The translations under genes and the position numbers were made by a program. A DNA stretch of 64,000 nt from Aquarana catesbeiana (Eukaryota > Chordata > Amphibia > Anura > Ranidae), in NCBI RefSeq assembly GCF_042186555.1, contig NC_133328.1, positions 611,227,901 through 611,291,900 on the forward strand, written 5' to 3'. Below the pieces are notes generated by a model. That model saw only the letters and a program-made list of their open reading frames with translations. It was not told the origin of the DNA and made no database searches. Positions 21,404 to 32,700 of this stretch are shown in pieces. Positions within the stretch are counted from its first letter, which is position 1, and each line of letters begins with the position of its first letter.

Positions 21404-22070
21404 TTTTAATCAGTGATCTAGAAGATGTATGCCTACTTGCTTTTTTGTCAGAATATCTTGAAACCAGTAAGGAACATGACAGCTATGCAATTAAAATTTC
21501 CAAAAGGAAATATGAAATGACATGCTGTACCTAATCATTGTCCCTTGACTTTAAAATGTTAACATTTAATTGCGTTGGTTTTACACTTAAAAACACGTTG
21601 AAAAATAAAAATTACTTGAAATTGTCTTACTTTTTCTCGCAGGTTGAAAGTTTTATGAAATTGCCCCTAAGTACAGACAAAAATAAGTTATGAGACATTT
21701 TAATACACTGTAAAATTGAACTATTAATGGCTAGGAGAGAAAAGTCTTCTCTTACAAGGCGACTGGCTGTTCCGTACCTTGTTCTTGATGTTCTATAATG
21801 ACAGTAAATGTTTTATCGACCTAGCTGCAGCTGCAAGTTTTCCTTTTTAAAGGGGCATGACTTAGACATGGCAGCTCTTCGAATTCTATATTTGAAAATT
21901 TGTAGCATGGGACTGGCAGTTTTTTGATAAAAGAATTCCTCGCATAATGAATTCCTCTTTTTACAACTTAAGGATTCGGTGTGAAGCCTTAAGCAAGATT
22001 TAGACATCTCATTTGCAGAAACCATGACTTCTTACTAAAAGACTTAATATTTCACAGAATTGGGAATCCG
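21404..22070. other. Repeat-free stretch, possible conserved non-coding DNA
   Basis: No terminal repeats, no repeated words shared with the rest of the window and no ORF. AT-rich text such as 'gacctagctgcagctgcaag' and 'cataatgaattcctc' resembles developmental enhancers more than transposon debris, but this is impression only. Confidence 0.25.
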
Positions 22071-23480
22071 CTAAATGATCATACATGAAGTAACGGCAAC
22101 TTGCAGTTTACTAAACAGATGCAAAGTTAGATTTAATCAAGAAAAAGAGTAGCAAAGAGCATGCATACCCTGCAGAAAAATACAAAATATATTATGAAAG
22201 CTGCACAAATATGGACTCTTCACAACAATATTAATGTGACTCCATCAGGGGAGCATGTGGCTTTGTAGGATAGCCTCCATAAGACTCTATAACAGCAGAA
22301 AATAAAATTTGGAATCATTACGTCAGTAAATTAGTTTAGAACACAAACGGTCACTTGCGATTATCTTCATAAGCAGCATCCCTCACAGTGAAGTCCAGGT
22401 TAGCTCTAGTAATACATGTGAGCAACTTGTGGGTAGTAGGTGGGGTATTCGGGTGATGATGGACCTTTCCTCCATGGTTCCCGTTAACTTGTTGGGTGCC
22501 AAGTTCTGGGTCACATCAGAGGACTATGTTTGGGCTAGGCCAGGCGGGGTGCGGGGTCACTCATACTAGCACAGAGTAACACTTCACCCCAAAGCGTGCT
22601 TACCAATTCCCAGGACCGGGTGGGGGGGGGGCACAGTCACATGAAGAATCAAAAATTAAGGCAGTTCCCTAACTCAGAGATGAGCCACTTTTGTGTAGTG
22701 TTGTATGCAGAGTCCCTCCAGAAGATGTCACCCTTTGCCTTACACACTTGTACAGGTATATGTGTTGCATTAGTAAGGGCATGCTGAGCCTATGCCCACT
22801 CCACCAGTCAGTGTACCTCTACTACCTCGTGGCAGAATGGAGTCCCACCAAGCCCTTAGCGCAGACCTCATGCATGCTCCCACTTAACTCTTGCGTTACA
22901 TACCTAGTGAACAGGCCATAGATCTCTGTGTTTGCTCCCGGTGATCAGTGAATACAGACAGCTAGGGAGGGGGTCGGAATACTGGACCCTCTCACTACCG
23001 GGAGACCCACCACCTAACCAGTTACCACGCCAACGACTAGCTCCTATTCCCCCCTGTGGTTACCCACAGTAACTTCTTCTCCTCTTAGACTCACAGGCTA
23101 ACCTTGTATTACAGTGATGTTTCACTGACTCTGACAATGTGCTATTTCAGACCCTGATTCCTTGGAGAGATGCTAGGATCCCACATGCACCCTTTGAGTA
23201 ACTTCAGACCAGGCTTTGAGCAGTTGGAACAACTTTACTAAACTTTTGACAAAACATACAGTATATAACATGTAGTAACATCTTTTTCCTAACTTAACCT
23301 AGCTGTGACGGCCCAAGTACCTGCACAGGTGTAGAAGAGTCTAGACTGGAGATAATTTAAGTAGAAGAGGCCATGACCTTTGGGAGCATTCCGATGGTTC
23401 AGCGTACCAAGCTGACCAGCAAGCTTCCACCCACATATAAACACTTTGCGCCATCTAGTTAATCCATAAATCTTAAAATT
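22071..23480. other. Intergenic, nothing recognised
   Basis: No supported gene. A G-run lies at about 22621-22632. A repeat origin for parts is possible; no boundaries seen. Confidence 0.4.
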
Positions 23481-23499
23481 GTATTGGGTAACTTTTTTA

Positions 23500-23895
23500 C
23501 TTTTTTTTTTTGGGAGATTGATTGTTTACCTTCTTTTCCATTGCTTTTCTTATTCACTTCCTATGTAGCCCGCCACGGCGAGGTACGTCATTTCCCCCGC
23601 TTGCTTTGGGCCCTCCTCCTTCCCCGTGCTGCCTTCTGGGACCTCTGTGTGTCCCAAAAGACGACAGGACCACTCAGCAAGCGCAGCACGACTCGCGCAT
23701 GTGCAGTAGGAAACTGGCTGTAATGCCTGAAGACTTCCCTGCGCATTTCCCTTGCAATGCAAAGTTGCAATGGCGGCGCCTGCACCCGAAGCCGAAGGAC
23801 GAATCGTGGGCTCCCTGGACAGGTAAGTGTCCTTGTATTAAAAGTTAGCAGCTACAGTATTTTTTTTGTACAGGCTGAAAGTCTGCTTTAAGGCA
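23500..23895. repeat. Dispersed repeat ending GCTTTAAGG
   Basis: Shares 'ctggacaggtaagtgtcc', 'attaaaagt(t/c)agcag' and the end 'ctgctttaagg' with 37990-38336. The 'gcgcatgtgca' region matches as well. Probably another TTAA-type frog repeat. Non-coding. Confidence 0.55.
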
Positions 23896-24008
23896 AAGTC
23901 CTGAGTTCCCATGCGATCTGGAAGGAAAGAGGAAAAAAGGTAGGGAAGGAAAGAAGAGTAGAAAGGAAATTAAGGAAAAGAAAGAAAGAAGGATAGAAGG
24001 AGGTAGGG

Positions 24009-24097
24009 GAAGGAAGGAAGGAAGGAAGGAAGGAAGGAAGGAAGGAAGGAAGGAAGGAAGGAAGGAAGGAAGGAAGGAAGGAAGGAAGGAAGGAAGG
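24009..24097. repeat. (GGAA)n microsatellite, about 22 units
   Basis: Uninterrupted 'ggaa' repeats preceded by a purine-rich tract from about 23920. Confidence 0.97.
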
Positions 24098-24109
24098 CTT
24101 CAGATGTGT

Positions 24110-24720
24110 AATGGTGCAGAGAAAGTTAAGTTGCCCCTACGCTATAAAATGATTCATCCAAGAGAATATACTGCAGCATACTTTTTAGTTTTGTGATTCC
24201 AACGTGTAATATGATTTCCTGGCTGCAGTTTGCCTTTCATTAAAACTTTTTTGCTTGATGAAATACTTTACTGATTTATTCCTGATTTAATTATTTTGTT
24301 AAATGAAATTGCTCCTGTGTTTCCCTTCCTCTCGAAAATTACATTAACAAAAAGGTTCATTTTCTGAGTTCTTAATTACACGGGTGCAGCAATACCTGGC
24401 GTTACTGTCACTCTGGGGTAATAAACAAATAAATAGAAATTATAAAGCTTTGTATGGCTAGGATATAGTTGCAATATGTGCAGAATGGCAGTTGTAGTGT
24501 CCCATGTTAATATCTCAATCACAGCACTGATTAGCAGAGATAACATTGGAAGAACGTGGAGTGTTGCAGATATTATGGTGATTGCAGGACACTTGAATCA
24601 TGGGACCATGGAGAGACTTTATTCTAGGTTAATGGAATTAGGCAAATTTAACAAGCTGGCTGCCTTTGATTGGACTAAGCACCATGCAGATTTATAAATG
24701 CACATTATAATTATGTTTTT
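24110..24720. other. Repeat-free stretch, possible conserved non-coding DNA
   Basis: No repeat words, no inverted termini and no ORF of substance. It contains homeodomain-like TAAT motifs and phrases such as 'cacagcactgattagcag'. It could be an old conserved regulatory element; only alignment would tell. Confidence 0.3.
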
Positions 24721-25536
24721 TTTTTTTTTCCTTTTTTATGGACGAGACATAAACATGCATGCTGGGATCGCTTGAGTGTCCATGTTTGTGCCTATAAAAG
24801 GGGGGCAGCAGTAACACACATTTAGCTGAACATTTTAGTCTCTATTTTCATTGAATACAGTTTGCCAGTTGTGATCTATGGGTGCCCTTGAAGTGGACTA
24901 TCTTTGAAATGAGAAGGTCCACATTACTCAAACCCCCCATGCTCTAATAGCCTGGAGCACTCTCTCCTGGGATTCTGAGCTCTCAGCTATCCCAGAAGGC
25001 ACAGCGATCTCACACGAACCTACCTGAAGCCCCGAAAGTCGTGCCAAAGTGATTTTTTTTCGTACAATCTTTATTTTTGAATGGGTCTTTCAAGCCATTT
25101 GTAATTTAGGTGGGGGGAGGGTAGAGTCTGCAAATAAAGAGGACCTTCAACCTGCATGTAAGGTCTACGTTAATCTTGTCACCTAATTTGGCTGAAATTG
25201 GACAGACTGAACAACAGTCTTCCCATACAGGACTAAATGTAGCTGCTTACTCAGTTTTAGACTAGAATCAGTAGTCCTGTGCAATTCCTGTGCATTCCCC
25301 TGCAGCCCATGCTGCTAATCACACCAGAATGCACAAAAAGTAATACATGCACCACTTTTGAAAAATGCACCACACCAAATCGCATTCAGCTCCTCCCAGG
25401 CCACCCCTATGTCTAAGCCCTGTGGACAGGGTTAAATGCATCGGGGGCGCGGCCTGGGAGGAGTCAGGCTGAAGTCGTTTTCACTCTTCTTTACACCTGG
25501 GCTGGTACCATGGAGTGCAGAGTTCCATCCTCCTTC
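24721..25536. other. Intergenic, nothing recognised
   Basis: Begins with a T-run. No gene. 'gggcgcggcctgggaggagt' and its partial inverse 'ctcctcccaggccac' near 25390-25460 form an inverted repeat. Confidence 0.4.
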
Positions 25537-26160
25537 TGTAGCACCCTCCACTTAGGTAGATTTTTTTTGTCAGAGCAGGTAAATTTAGGCAGGCCTAGCT
25601 GGAAGCTAGGCCTGTTTGTTTTGATCTGTGTGGGCTGGGAATGGCCCAGAGTAGGCTGGTGACTCACAGATAGCATCATCTTTCGGTTACCTCCCTCTTG
25701 CTTCTAGAGGATTCTAGAAGAGAGGAGGGGAAGAGAGGTGGCGCTGTCTTTGGTGTCTCAGGGAGCCCTGACCACTCCCCAACTAGGAATGGCAGGTGGC
25801 AGGCCTCCTTGATATAGCCAGGGTCAGCCCAGCTGGGGAGGAGTTGTGGGGTGGAAGAACTGGAGATGAAGCACTAGGTTGTCGGGGCCTTTGAGGGCGC
25901 TCCCCATTCTGGGGGGCGACCTTGGGCCTGGGGTTTGGGAGCAGGACGGAGCTCTCCTGGAGAGCAAAGAGGACTCGTGAGTGACATGTGCTGTTGGGAG
26001 TGCTAAAGAGGCATGCCAGAGAGGACTGAGAGGCAACAGTCAGAGCTGGGTGTGGAGCCAGTGAGGATTGCCATTTCACAGGCAGTGGAGTCCGGCAGCT
26101 GCAGCCAGGAGGGCTGGCAGGGCATAAAGAGGATTGCTGGGAGCAGTAGTCCACCATAGG
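25537..26160 (+). mobile_element. LTR-like fragment (TGTAGCACCC family)
   Basis: Begins TGTAGCACCCTCCACTTAGG, matching the minus-strand start at 18526 and similar to 54601. The 3' border is not visible. GC-rich, with no supported coding region; minus-strand frames here look like shadows. Confidence 0.35.
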
Positions 26161-26290
26161 ACAGCTAGCACTAAAGACTTCCTATTCTATTTTTCTTCTA
26201 TTCCCTATCCAAGTTACTCAAAAAAAAAAAAAACAGCAAAAAGAACCTGAACTGTTTATTGAGTCGAAGACTGACTGTGACCATGTGCCT

Positions 26291-26426
26291 TAATTTTTCT
26301 TGGCTCATCGTACGTGTTGTACGTCACCACGTTCTTGACGTTCGGAATTTCCGACAACATTTGTGTGACCGTGTGTATGCAAGACAAGTTTGAGCGACGG
26401 AAATTCCAATAGCGTGTACGGGGCAT
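26291..26426. repeat. Partial TAATGCC-type foldback MITE
   Basis: Only the right half is present: 'gtacgtcaccacgttc', 'tgtgtgaccgtgtgtatgca' and the end 'gtgtacggggcat'. The same text occurs in the complete copies at 41341-41776 and 51800-52225. Confidence 0.7.
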
Positions 26427-26640
26427 AACTCACACAAGGGGGTTTTGAACCTCTACAGAGAGACCACTGCTTCCACACAAAGTACAAGGGTCCTACTCTG
26501 CAGTAGGATGACAGGAGACAAGCTATTTTACAATGGCTGAGGTAAGACCAGTGATGCAAATGTTGCGGGCTTTTGCCTGCTACTTAGTATATTTGGTTCC
26601 AGCTGCGCCAATGCCTCTACTTACTATTTATCGACTTGAG

Positions 26641-26708
26641 GTGTACCAAGATGGCTACGCCTCAGATGACGTCTAATGACAAAACGCGTAAGTCCGGACT
26701 TGGTACAC
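26641..26708 (+). ncRNA. Hammerhead-like fold with 10-bp stem I (copy 2)
   Basis: GTGTACCAAG (26641-26650) pairs perfectly with CTTGGTACAC (26699-26708) as stem I. Between them lie CAGATGA (CUGAUGA with U4 changed), stem II GTC-taat-GAC (26671-26680), AAAAC in place of GAAAC, and ACGCGTA. The architecture is hammerhead type I, but two core positions are changed, so it is probably inactive. Confidence 0.45.
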
Positions 26709-27640
26709 ATTGACATCAACGTCACTTCCGGCCACTTCCGGTTTGTTTGTAGCAGTCTGTGGAACGCACGCTGTCCAGACCTGGAAATTGGCCTTCAACA
26801 GCCATTCTTGTCAGCAGGGCAGTGTGTGTTTTTAGCCCCGTTTTTTAAACTACTAGTCCTTTATAATTTTGCATCATACCAATAAATATACTTTTTATCG
26901 GATTTACGCTATGGATGCCCATTTTTGATTACATGTGGATACTGGTTTATATACACTCTGGTCCGCAATAGGAGAGGTTATCGCTTCCTGGGAATATCTA
27001 AATTGGCGGAACAACTTACTACATGCTCGCTACCCCTGCAGGGGTGGGGGCCTCTGGTGAGTGCACATACTTGAGGGGGAACACAAGAAGTCACCTAATT
27101 TGGATGCACTTGGTCACTTTATTTAATGCACAAGAAGTCACTTTATTTTGATGCACAGAAGAGAATTTTAAGTTGCCATATGTGGATACTAGCACAAAGC
27201 ACTTTTATGGAAATTCGCATATGGGACACTGGAAAATTGATATATTGATATATGGACTTTTTTTCTTTTCCTATAGTGTTATATATATTTTTTCAGCCTG
27301 AATTATTTATAGACTTTATTATCAATCAATTACACTTGTCACTTTATCTTGCAATCAATTATTCACTTTATAATTGATCTTTATTTTTATGTATATGTAT
27401 TACATTCTTTGATGAGAGAGGATTTTTTCATTTATTATACGTTTTTTATACACTGCCTAGTGAATCACATTTCACATTTGTTTGGAATTTGGATGATACT
27501 AATATTAACCCATTAGGGTTCATTCAGTAAACACTTACCTTTGCCCTTTACCCCCACCGAGTTAGGGGGGATATTCTACCGCCTTCATTTCTAGCAGTGC
27601 CATTTTCGATTTTTTATTACATATAGTTTGCTAAAAGTAA
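26709..27640. other. AT-rich sequence after hammerhead-like motif, no gene
   Basis: Long AT-rich tract with 'atatatattttttcag' and 'tcaattacacttgtcac'. Similar AT-rich text follows other hammerhead-like copies (for example 48265-49440). It may be the body of the same retroelement class. No reverse transcriptase motif seen. Confidence 0.35.
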
Positions 27641-28164
27641 TGAAAAAAAAAACGCACGGAGAAACTATAGGTGCAATATTTAGCACAGTTCTAATTGAAC
27701 CCACGCATCCAAAGGCCAATTATCAGATAAATTAGGCCTTTTTCAAACTATTTTGGTGACCCATGCCTGAGTTTCAAAGTGTGTCCAGCCACAATCACTG
27801 CAGATTATCGCAGTCATAAATAACTGCAGCCACCAACAGCTTGTCATTGCCGTGTATGGGCTCGGCAGCCATCATTATCCACATACAGCTGTCAATTCCA
27901 AACACAAGACTCAAATGCTAAACACCCGACCTGCAGAAAAAATGACTCGAGCGAAGAGACTCGATTTTGTTGGATGTCTCCTTGTTATAAGGAGAAGTCT
28001 GCTGAGTACCGTTTGCATTTAAAGGGTCAATCCTCTGAAAAGTAAAATTTGAATTATAGAAAGAAAGTTGAATCAGTCCTCTGTTTCTTATACTGTATGT
28101 CATGGACACAGTGAGATTTCCCAATCATAATTCCCCACTTTCTTTCTGTCCATCTAAGAGTCTA

Positions 28165-28571
28165 ATGCCGCGTACACACGAGCGGACTTTACGGCATACT
28201 TGGTCCGGCGGACCGGAGTCCGTTGGACAATTCGATCGTGTGTGGGCTCCAGCAGACTTTTTTCCCTAAAAGTTCGATGGACCTAGAAATGAAACATGAT
28301 TCAAATCTTTTCGACAGACTTGAGTCCGGTCGAAAAGTCCGCTCGTCTGTATGCTAGTCCGACGGACAAAAACCAACGCTAGGGCAGCTATTGGCTACTG
28401 GCTATGAACTTCCTTGTTTTAGTCCGGTCGTACGTCATCACGTACGAATCCGTCGGACTTTAGTTGATCGTGTGTAGGCAAGTCTGTTCATTCGGAAAGT
28501 CTGTCGTAAAGTCTGTCGAAAAGTCCGCCGGACAAAGTCTGCCGTAAAGTCCGCCCGTGTGTACGCGGCAT
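28165..28571. mobile_element. TAATGCCGCG foldback MITE, TA target
   Basis: Bounded by TA at 28163-28164 and 28572-28573. Opens ATGCCGCGTACACACG and closes CGTGTGTACGCGGCAT. The interior repeats 'aagtc(c/t)g' and 'ggac' words symmetrically. Non-coding. The TA duplication fits a Tc1/mariner-type MITE, but no partner transposase is identified. Confidence 0.8.
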
Positions 28572-28583
28572 TAGTTGTACTCA

Positions 28584-29669
28584 AATATACGTGTATTGGT
28601 GCGCTTGAAAACAACCTCCCACCCTACTAAATATAAGTGAATGTAGACTAAGTGAATAAAAACCAATAAAAAACAAGTGCTGCAACTATATATTGTGTTC
28701 GGAACACATCAAATAAGGGAATCAGATAGCCCCTAAATGTGCAATATAGGTTCAAAAAGTGCCAAGGTAAATAATATTTTGCATAGAGTAAATTTACAAA
28801 ATAAAAATAAAAATTAAGTATAACTGCAAATGAGAGCAAATATAGCACCGTAATAAATAGTCAGGATCAGTCCACACTAAACTCTCCCATATTAAGCTGT
28901 TAAACTTGCTTGCTGTTCCACTCCAACAATTCAGCGATGTTTGGCATGAAATAAAAAAAGAAATGCATCATTGCGCAATGATAAAAGTTATATGGATCAA
29001 TAATAGTAATTTGATTCCACTCACATTTGTGTAGTAGCAATAGCGCTTATATAAAAATGGTCAGACGTGAGACACCGCTCTTCATACAGCAAACTGCTGT
29101 GCTGACAATCACATTAGATGCTGTCACTAACTCCTCCCCTCGACGCGTTGCGTCACATGTCACGTAACTTTCTCATGTGACGTGCGTCACATGTCACGTG
29201 ACTTTCTCAAGTTTAACAGCTTAATATTGAACAGTTTAGTGTGGACTGATCCTGACTATTTATTAGCGGTGCTATATTTGCTCCCATTCGTAGTTATATT
29301 TAATTTTTATTTTTATTTTGTAAATTTACTCTATGCAAAATATTATTTACCTTGGCACTTTTTGAACCTATATTGCACATTTAGGGGCTATCTGATGCCC
29401 TTATTTGATGTGTTCCGAACACAATATATAGTGTGCAGCACTTGTTACTTATTGGTTTTTATTCACTTAGTCTACATTCACTTATATTTAGAATAGTGGG
29501 AGGTTGTTTTTTAGCACTCCAATACACATATATTTGAATTTCAGTCTAAGTGGCAGAGCACTATTTGATTGGTTGCAGCTTTGTATTATTTAGCTTTTTT
29601 TCACCTTTTCTTTTTCACCTTTTTGCACTTATTTATTTATATCAGCGCTCCAGTATCCTTTTTATACAC
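28584..29669. mobile_element. 1.09-kb inverted-repeat element with 13-bp TSD
   Basis: The 13-bp direct repeat TTAGTTGTACTCA flanks it exactly (28571-28583 and 29670-29682). The left arm 28584-28907 and right arm 29208-29535 are near-perfect reverse complements of about 325 bp; a 300-bp spacer and a 134-bp right tail complete it. The spacer has a degenerate AACGCGT motif and repeats of 'catgtcacgt'. A long, irregular TSD argues against a cut-and-paste transposon and for target-primed retrotransposition; Penelope-like elements often have inverted terminal copies and variable TSDs. There is no coding region. The short open frames in both arms are mirror images of the same AT-rich text. Confidence 0.75.
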
Positions 29670-29760
29670 TTAGTTGTACTCACCCACCTAGGTGTGTTCC
29701 ATTCCCTCCATAATGTAAGATAAATAGAAAATGCAACAGGGAAAGACCCTCTCTCTACAC

Positions 29761-29790
29761 CTGAGGAAGCAATATGCGAAACATGTAGTC
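29761..29790 (+). ncRNA. Hammerhead-like core (copy 3)
   Basis: CTGAGGA at 29761-29767, one extra A, stem II GCA-ata-TGC at 29769-29777, GAAAC, then ACATGTA as a palindromic stem III with UA as possible cleavage dinucleotide. Core boxes fit the hammerhead consensus. Stem I pairing is weak, so activity is uncertain. Confidence 0.45.
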
Positions 29791-30391
29791 AGGAATCAGC
29801 AGCAGAGATGGCCAGATCTGCATAGCTTCAAACATTCCCCTCTGGGTGATATATGTACACTTCAAGGATTATAACAAACGTTGTTGCAGATTCCTACCTT
29901 TTGTTATTCTGAAGAAATCCCTGTGTGTTTGTCTGTGCCTCTGTTCTCAGTGGGTCTAATAGAAGTGGTTTCATAATTATCAGTCAGCTGTGGCAGCTGC
30001 AGAGCACTAATGAGGAAATCTGCTGAGCCTGCATCCCTTTAGACATGCTCCTCTTGGAGAGAAGTATCTCTCCAAAAATTGTATTTTTGTTGCAGGGGAT
30101 GCCTGAAATCTGACTTGTATCTTAGTGCAGACTTCTGGTAAAATTGGAGAGCCAATCACACAAGCAGGAAATGATGTTTCTTGGGGGTGGTCAGTACACA
30201 TTCTGTGTACAGAACACCTCCAGGTAGCCATATTGCATTGCATTTTCAGAAAATTACAGCGGCTGCAGATTGAAAAGAAAAGGTAATTTTTAATAACAGT
30301 CAATTACACCATGACATGTGTCGCAATTATATGAGCTATATTATTTTTTGTTTATTTGCTTTTTTTTCCCCCACGAAAGTGGAGTTACCCT
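29791..30391. other. Intergenic, nothing recognised
   Basis: No gene or repeat boundary seen; the minus-strand frame at 30007-30303 has no family resemblance. Confidence 0.4.
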
Positions 30392-30395
30392 TTAA

Positions 30396-31250
30396 CCACT
30401 TGCCGATTACCCGCCGCAGATGTACTGCGGCAATGTGGCTCGGCTGCGTGCACTAGCTTTCATGGGTTCGCGTGCACTGTGATTGGCCAGCGGGGGAGCC
30501 AATCAGTGGGTCCTGCGGACTCGATGTCCGCCGGCCAGCCGCAATCTTTCCCACAGAGACAGAATGGGGATCTGCCGAAGTAAACGAGGCAGATCTCCGT
30601 TCTGTTTGGGGATGAAACTGAGATCTGTCTTCCTGCTAAGCAGGAAGACGGATCTGTGTGTTTCCCCAGTCACACAGTCCCCCATACAGTTAGAAAACAC
30701 AAACAGGGAACACATTTAACCTCTTGATCGCCCCTGACGTTAACCCCTTCCCTGCCAGTGCCATTAGTACAATGTCAGTGCATATTTTTTAGCACTGATC
30801 ACTGTAATAATGTCACTGGTTACCAAAAATGTGTCAAAAATGTCAGTTAGGTGTTCGATCTGTCCGCCGCAATGTTGCAGTCCCGCTAAAAATCACTGAT
30901 CACCGCCATTACTAGTAAAAAATTCATAAATAAATAAAAATGCCATAAATCTATCCCCTATTTTGTAGACGCTATAAGTTTTGTGCAAACCAATCAATAT
31001 ATATGTTTACTGGGATTTTTTTTACCAAAAATTTGTAAAAGAATACATATTGACCTAAGCTGATGAAAAAAATAGTTTTTTTTATATATTTTTTTTTAGA
31101 TATGTATTAAAGCAGAAAGTAATTTTTTTTTCAAAAGGCAGAGGTGATCAAATACCACCAAAAGAAAGCTCTATTTTTGGGAAAAAAAGGACGTCAATTT
31201 TGTTTGGGTACAACATCGCATGACCACGCAATTGTCAGTTAAAGCGACGC
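30396..31250 (-). mobile_element. TTAA-target element, copy C, truncated
   Basis: TTAA at 30392-30395, then CCACTTGCCGATTACC. It matches copy D (34389-35652) through 'gatcgcccctgacgttaac', 'cttccctgcc' and 'gtcagttaaagcgacgcagt', then stops near 31250 before the right terminus. Non-coding. Confidence 0.7.
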
Positions 31251-31493
31251 AGTATAACTATAAGACAGTATATACAATATTTTCAAAATGAGGAACACAG
31301 ATCACAGGGTAAAACTGGAGATGCAAGGAAAGAGGGAACCAAGACTGGGATCAGGAACAAGCAGGTACAAGGCAGCAGGGTACAGTATGCAGGGCAAGAG
31401 CAAGATCAGAAGCAGGAAGGAATCAGGCTCAGCATTTAACAGCAAGCATGCATCTGGATGGCAGGGAAACACTGAAGCGAGAGGCACTAGTAG

Positions 31494-32014
31494 TAGGGTG
31501 ACCAGACGTCCCCAGTTTCCGGGGACAGTCCCCAGACTGAGGAGACTGTCCCCAGAGCCAATCTGTCCCCGGATTTGTCCCCAGCAGACAGGGGCAGCGT
31601 TAGGTGGGCGTTGAAGGACTCTCAAGCTCCCCCCCTCCCATATAAATGTACCTGACTGGATCACACACAAGGCTGTGCAAATCTACTAGAGTGAGTGATA
31701 TTCTGTGCAGCACAGAACCTACATGGCTCTCTTACAGTAGAGGAGGGAAGGGGACAGGCACTGTGCACAGTCTGGCAGCAGCTTGTATACAGGAGATCTG
31801 GAGAGTGAGGAGGTAGGATCCCCAGTGTACAGAGAGGATTAAAGTAAACCATTCCTGATCCTGCAGCTTAGAAGTTTGCTCTGCTGTCATTTCAGTTTAA
31901 TACTATAGCCTGGTCTGTATAGTTTCCCCTGTGTGGACTCAGCAAGCAAGGAGAGATCATGTATTACTGCTGTTGGGTGCTACTGACCATTACATGAACA
32001 GTATGTGCCCCTGA
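31494..32014 (+). repeat. Repeat beginning TAGGGTGACCAGACGTCCC
   Basis: The start 'tagggtgaccagacgtcccc' is a terminus I have seen in amphibian and fish repeats, followed by CCCCAGTTTCC/GGGGACAGTCC words. The CACTAGTAG before it and CACTAGCAG near 32921 could be a duplication enclosing the minisatellite, but the right terminus does not clearly mirror the left. Class undecided. Confidence 0.35.
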
Positions 32015-32700
32015 ACACACTCTGCATTCTGTGTGTAACGCACTGGCGATCTCTGCATTCTGTGTGTAACACACTGGTGATCTCTGCATTCTGTGTGTAA
32101 CGCACTGGTGATCTCTGCATTCTGTGTGTAATGCACTGGTGAGCCCTGCATTCTGTGTGTAAAGCACTGGTGAGCCCTGCATTCTGTGTGTAAAGCACTG
32201 GTGAGCCCTGCATTCTGTGTGGAACGCACTGGTGAGCCCTGCATTCTGTGTGTAAAGCACTGGTGAGCCCTGCATTCTGTGTGGAACGCACTGGTGAGCC
32301 CTGCATTCTGTGTGTAATGCACTGGTGAGCCCTGCATTCTGTGTGTAACGCACTGGTGATCCCTGCATTCTGTGTGTAAAGCACTGGTGAGCCCTGCATT
32401 CTGTGTGGAACGCACTGGTGAGCCCTGCATTCTGTGTGTAATGCACTGGTGAGCCCTGCATTCTGTGTGTAACGCACAGGTGATCCCTGCATTCTGTGTG
32501 TAAAGCACTGGTGAGCCCTGCATTCTGTGTGGAACGCACTGGTGAGCCCTGCATTCTGTGTGTAAAGCACTGGTGATCCCTGCATTCTGTGTGGAATGCA
32601 CTGGTGAGCCCTGCATTCTGTGTGTAATGCACTGGTGAGCCCTGCATTCTGTAGGTAATGTAGCATGCTCCTGGGCCCTGCATTCTTTATGTAACACACT
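32015..32700. repeat. 31-bp minisatellite, about 22 units
   Basis: Unit 'tgcattctgtgtgtaacgca' followed by 'ctggtgagccc' (31 bp). Variants differ at taa(c/a/t)g, gtgt(g/a)aa and ga(g/t)ccc. Because 31 is not a multiple of 3, all three minus frames stay open and look like 235-239 residue proteins; these are artefacts. Confidence 0.95.

Larger units (their letters stand above)
27960..29760 (+). repeat. Dispersed repeat, interrupted twice
   Basis: The left part (27960-28162) contains 'gatgtctccttgttataagg' and 'catttaaagggtcaatcct'. The right part (29683-29760) contains 'ctccataatgtaa' and 'ataaatagaaaatgcaacag'. The same two parts are contiguous at 33240-33560. Between them sit a foldback MITE (28165-28571) and an inverted-repeat element (28584-29669). 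Confidence 0.7.

Noticed and set aside
29130..29146. Additional hammerhead copy at the centre of the inverted-repeat element
   Set aside because: Only an AACGCGT-like palindrome remains; the GAAAC box reads GCAAC and no CUGANGA box could be placed.
28648..29496. Hydrophobic ORFs in both arms of the 28-kb inverted repeat, looking like membrane segments
   Set aside because: They are the same AT-rich sequence read in mirror copies; Phe/Leu/Tyr runs are expected from such composition.
32015..32690. Regular repeats suggestive of a CRISPR array
   Set aside because: Units are adjacent with no unique spacers, no cas genes, and the setting is a vertebrate genome. It is a minisatellite. The same holds for 9255-9968, 50240-51150 and 63230-63625.
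31964..32699. Three overlapping minus-strand ORFs of 235-239 codons
   Set aside because: They are translations of a 31-bp minisatellite in its three registers; no start context, no domain, identical repeats in each frame.
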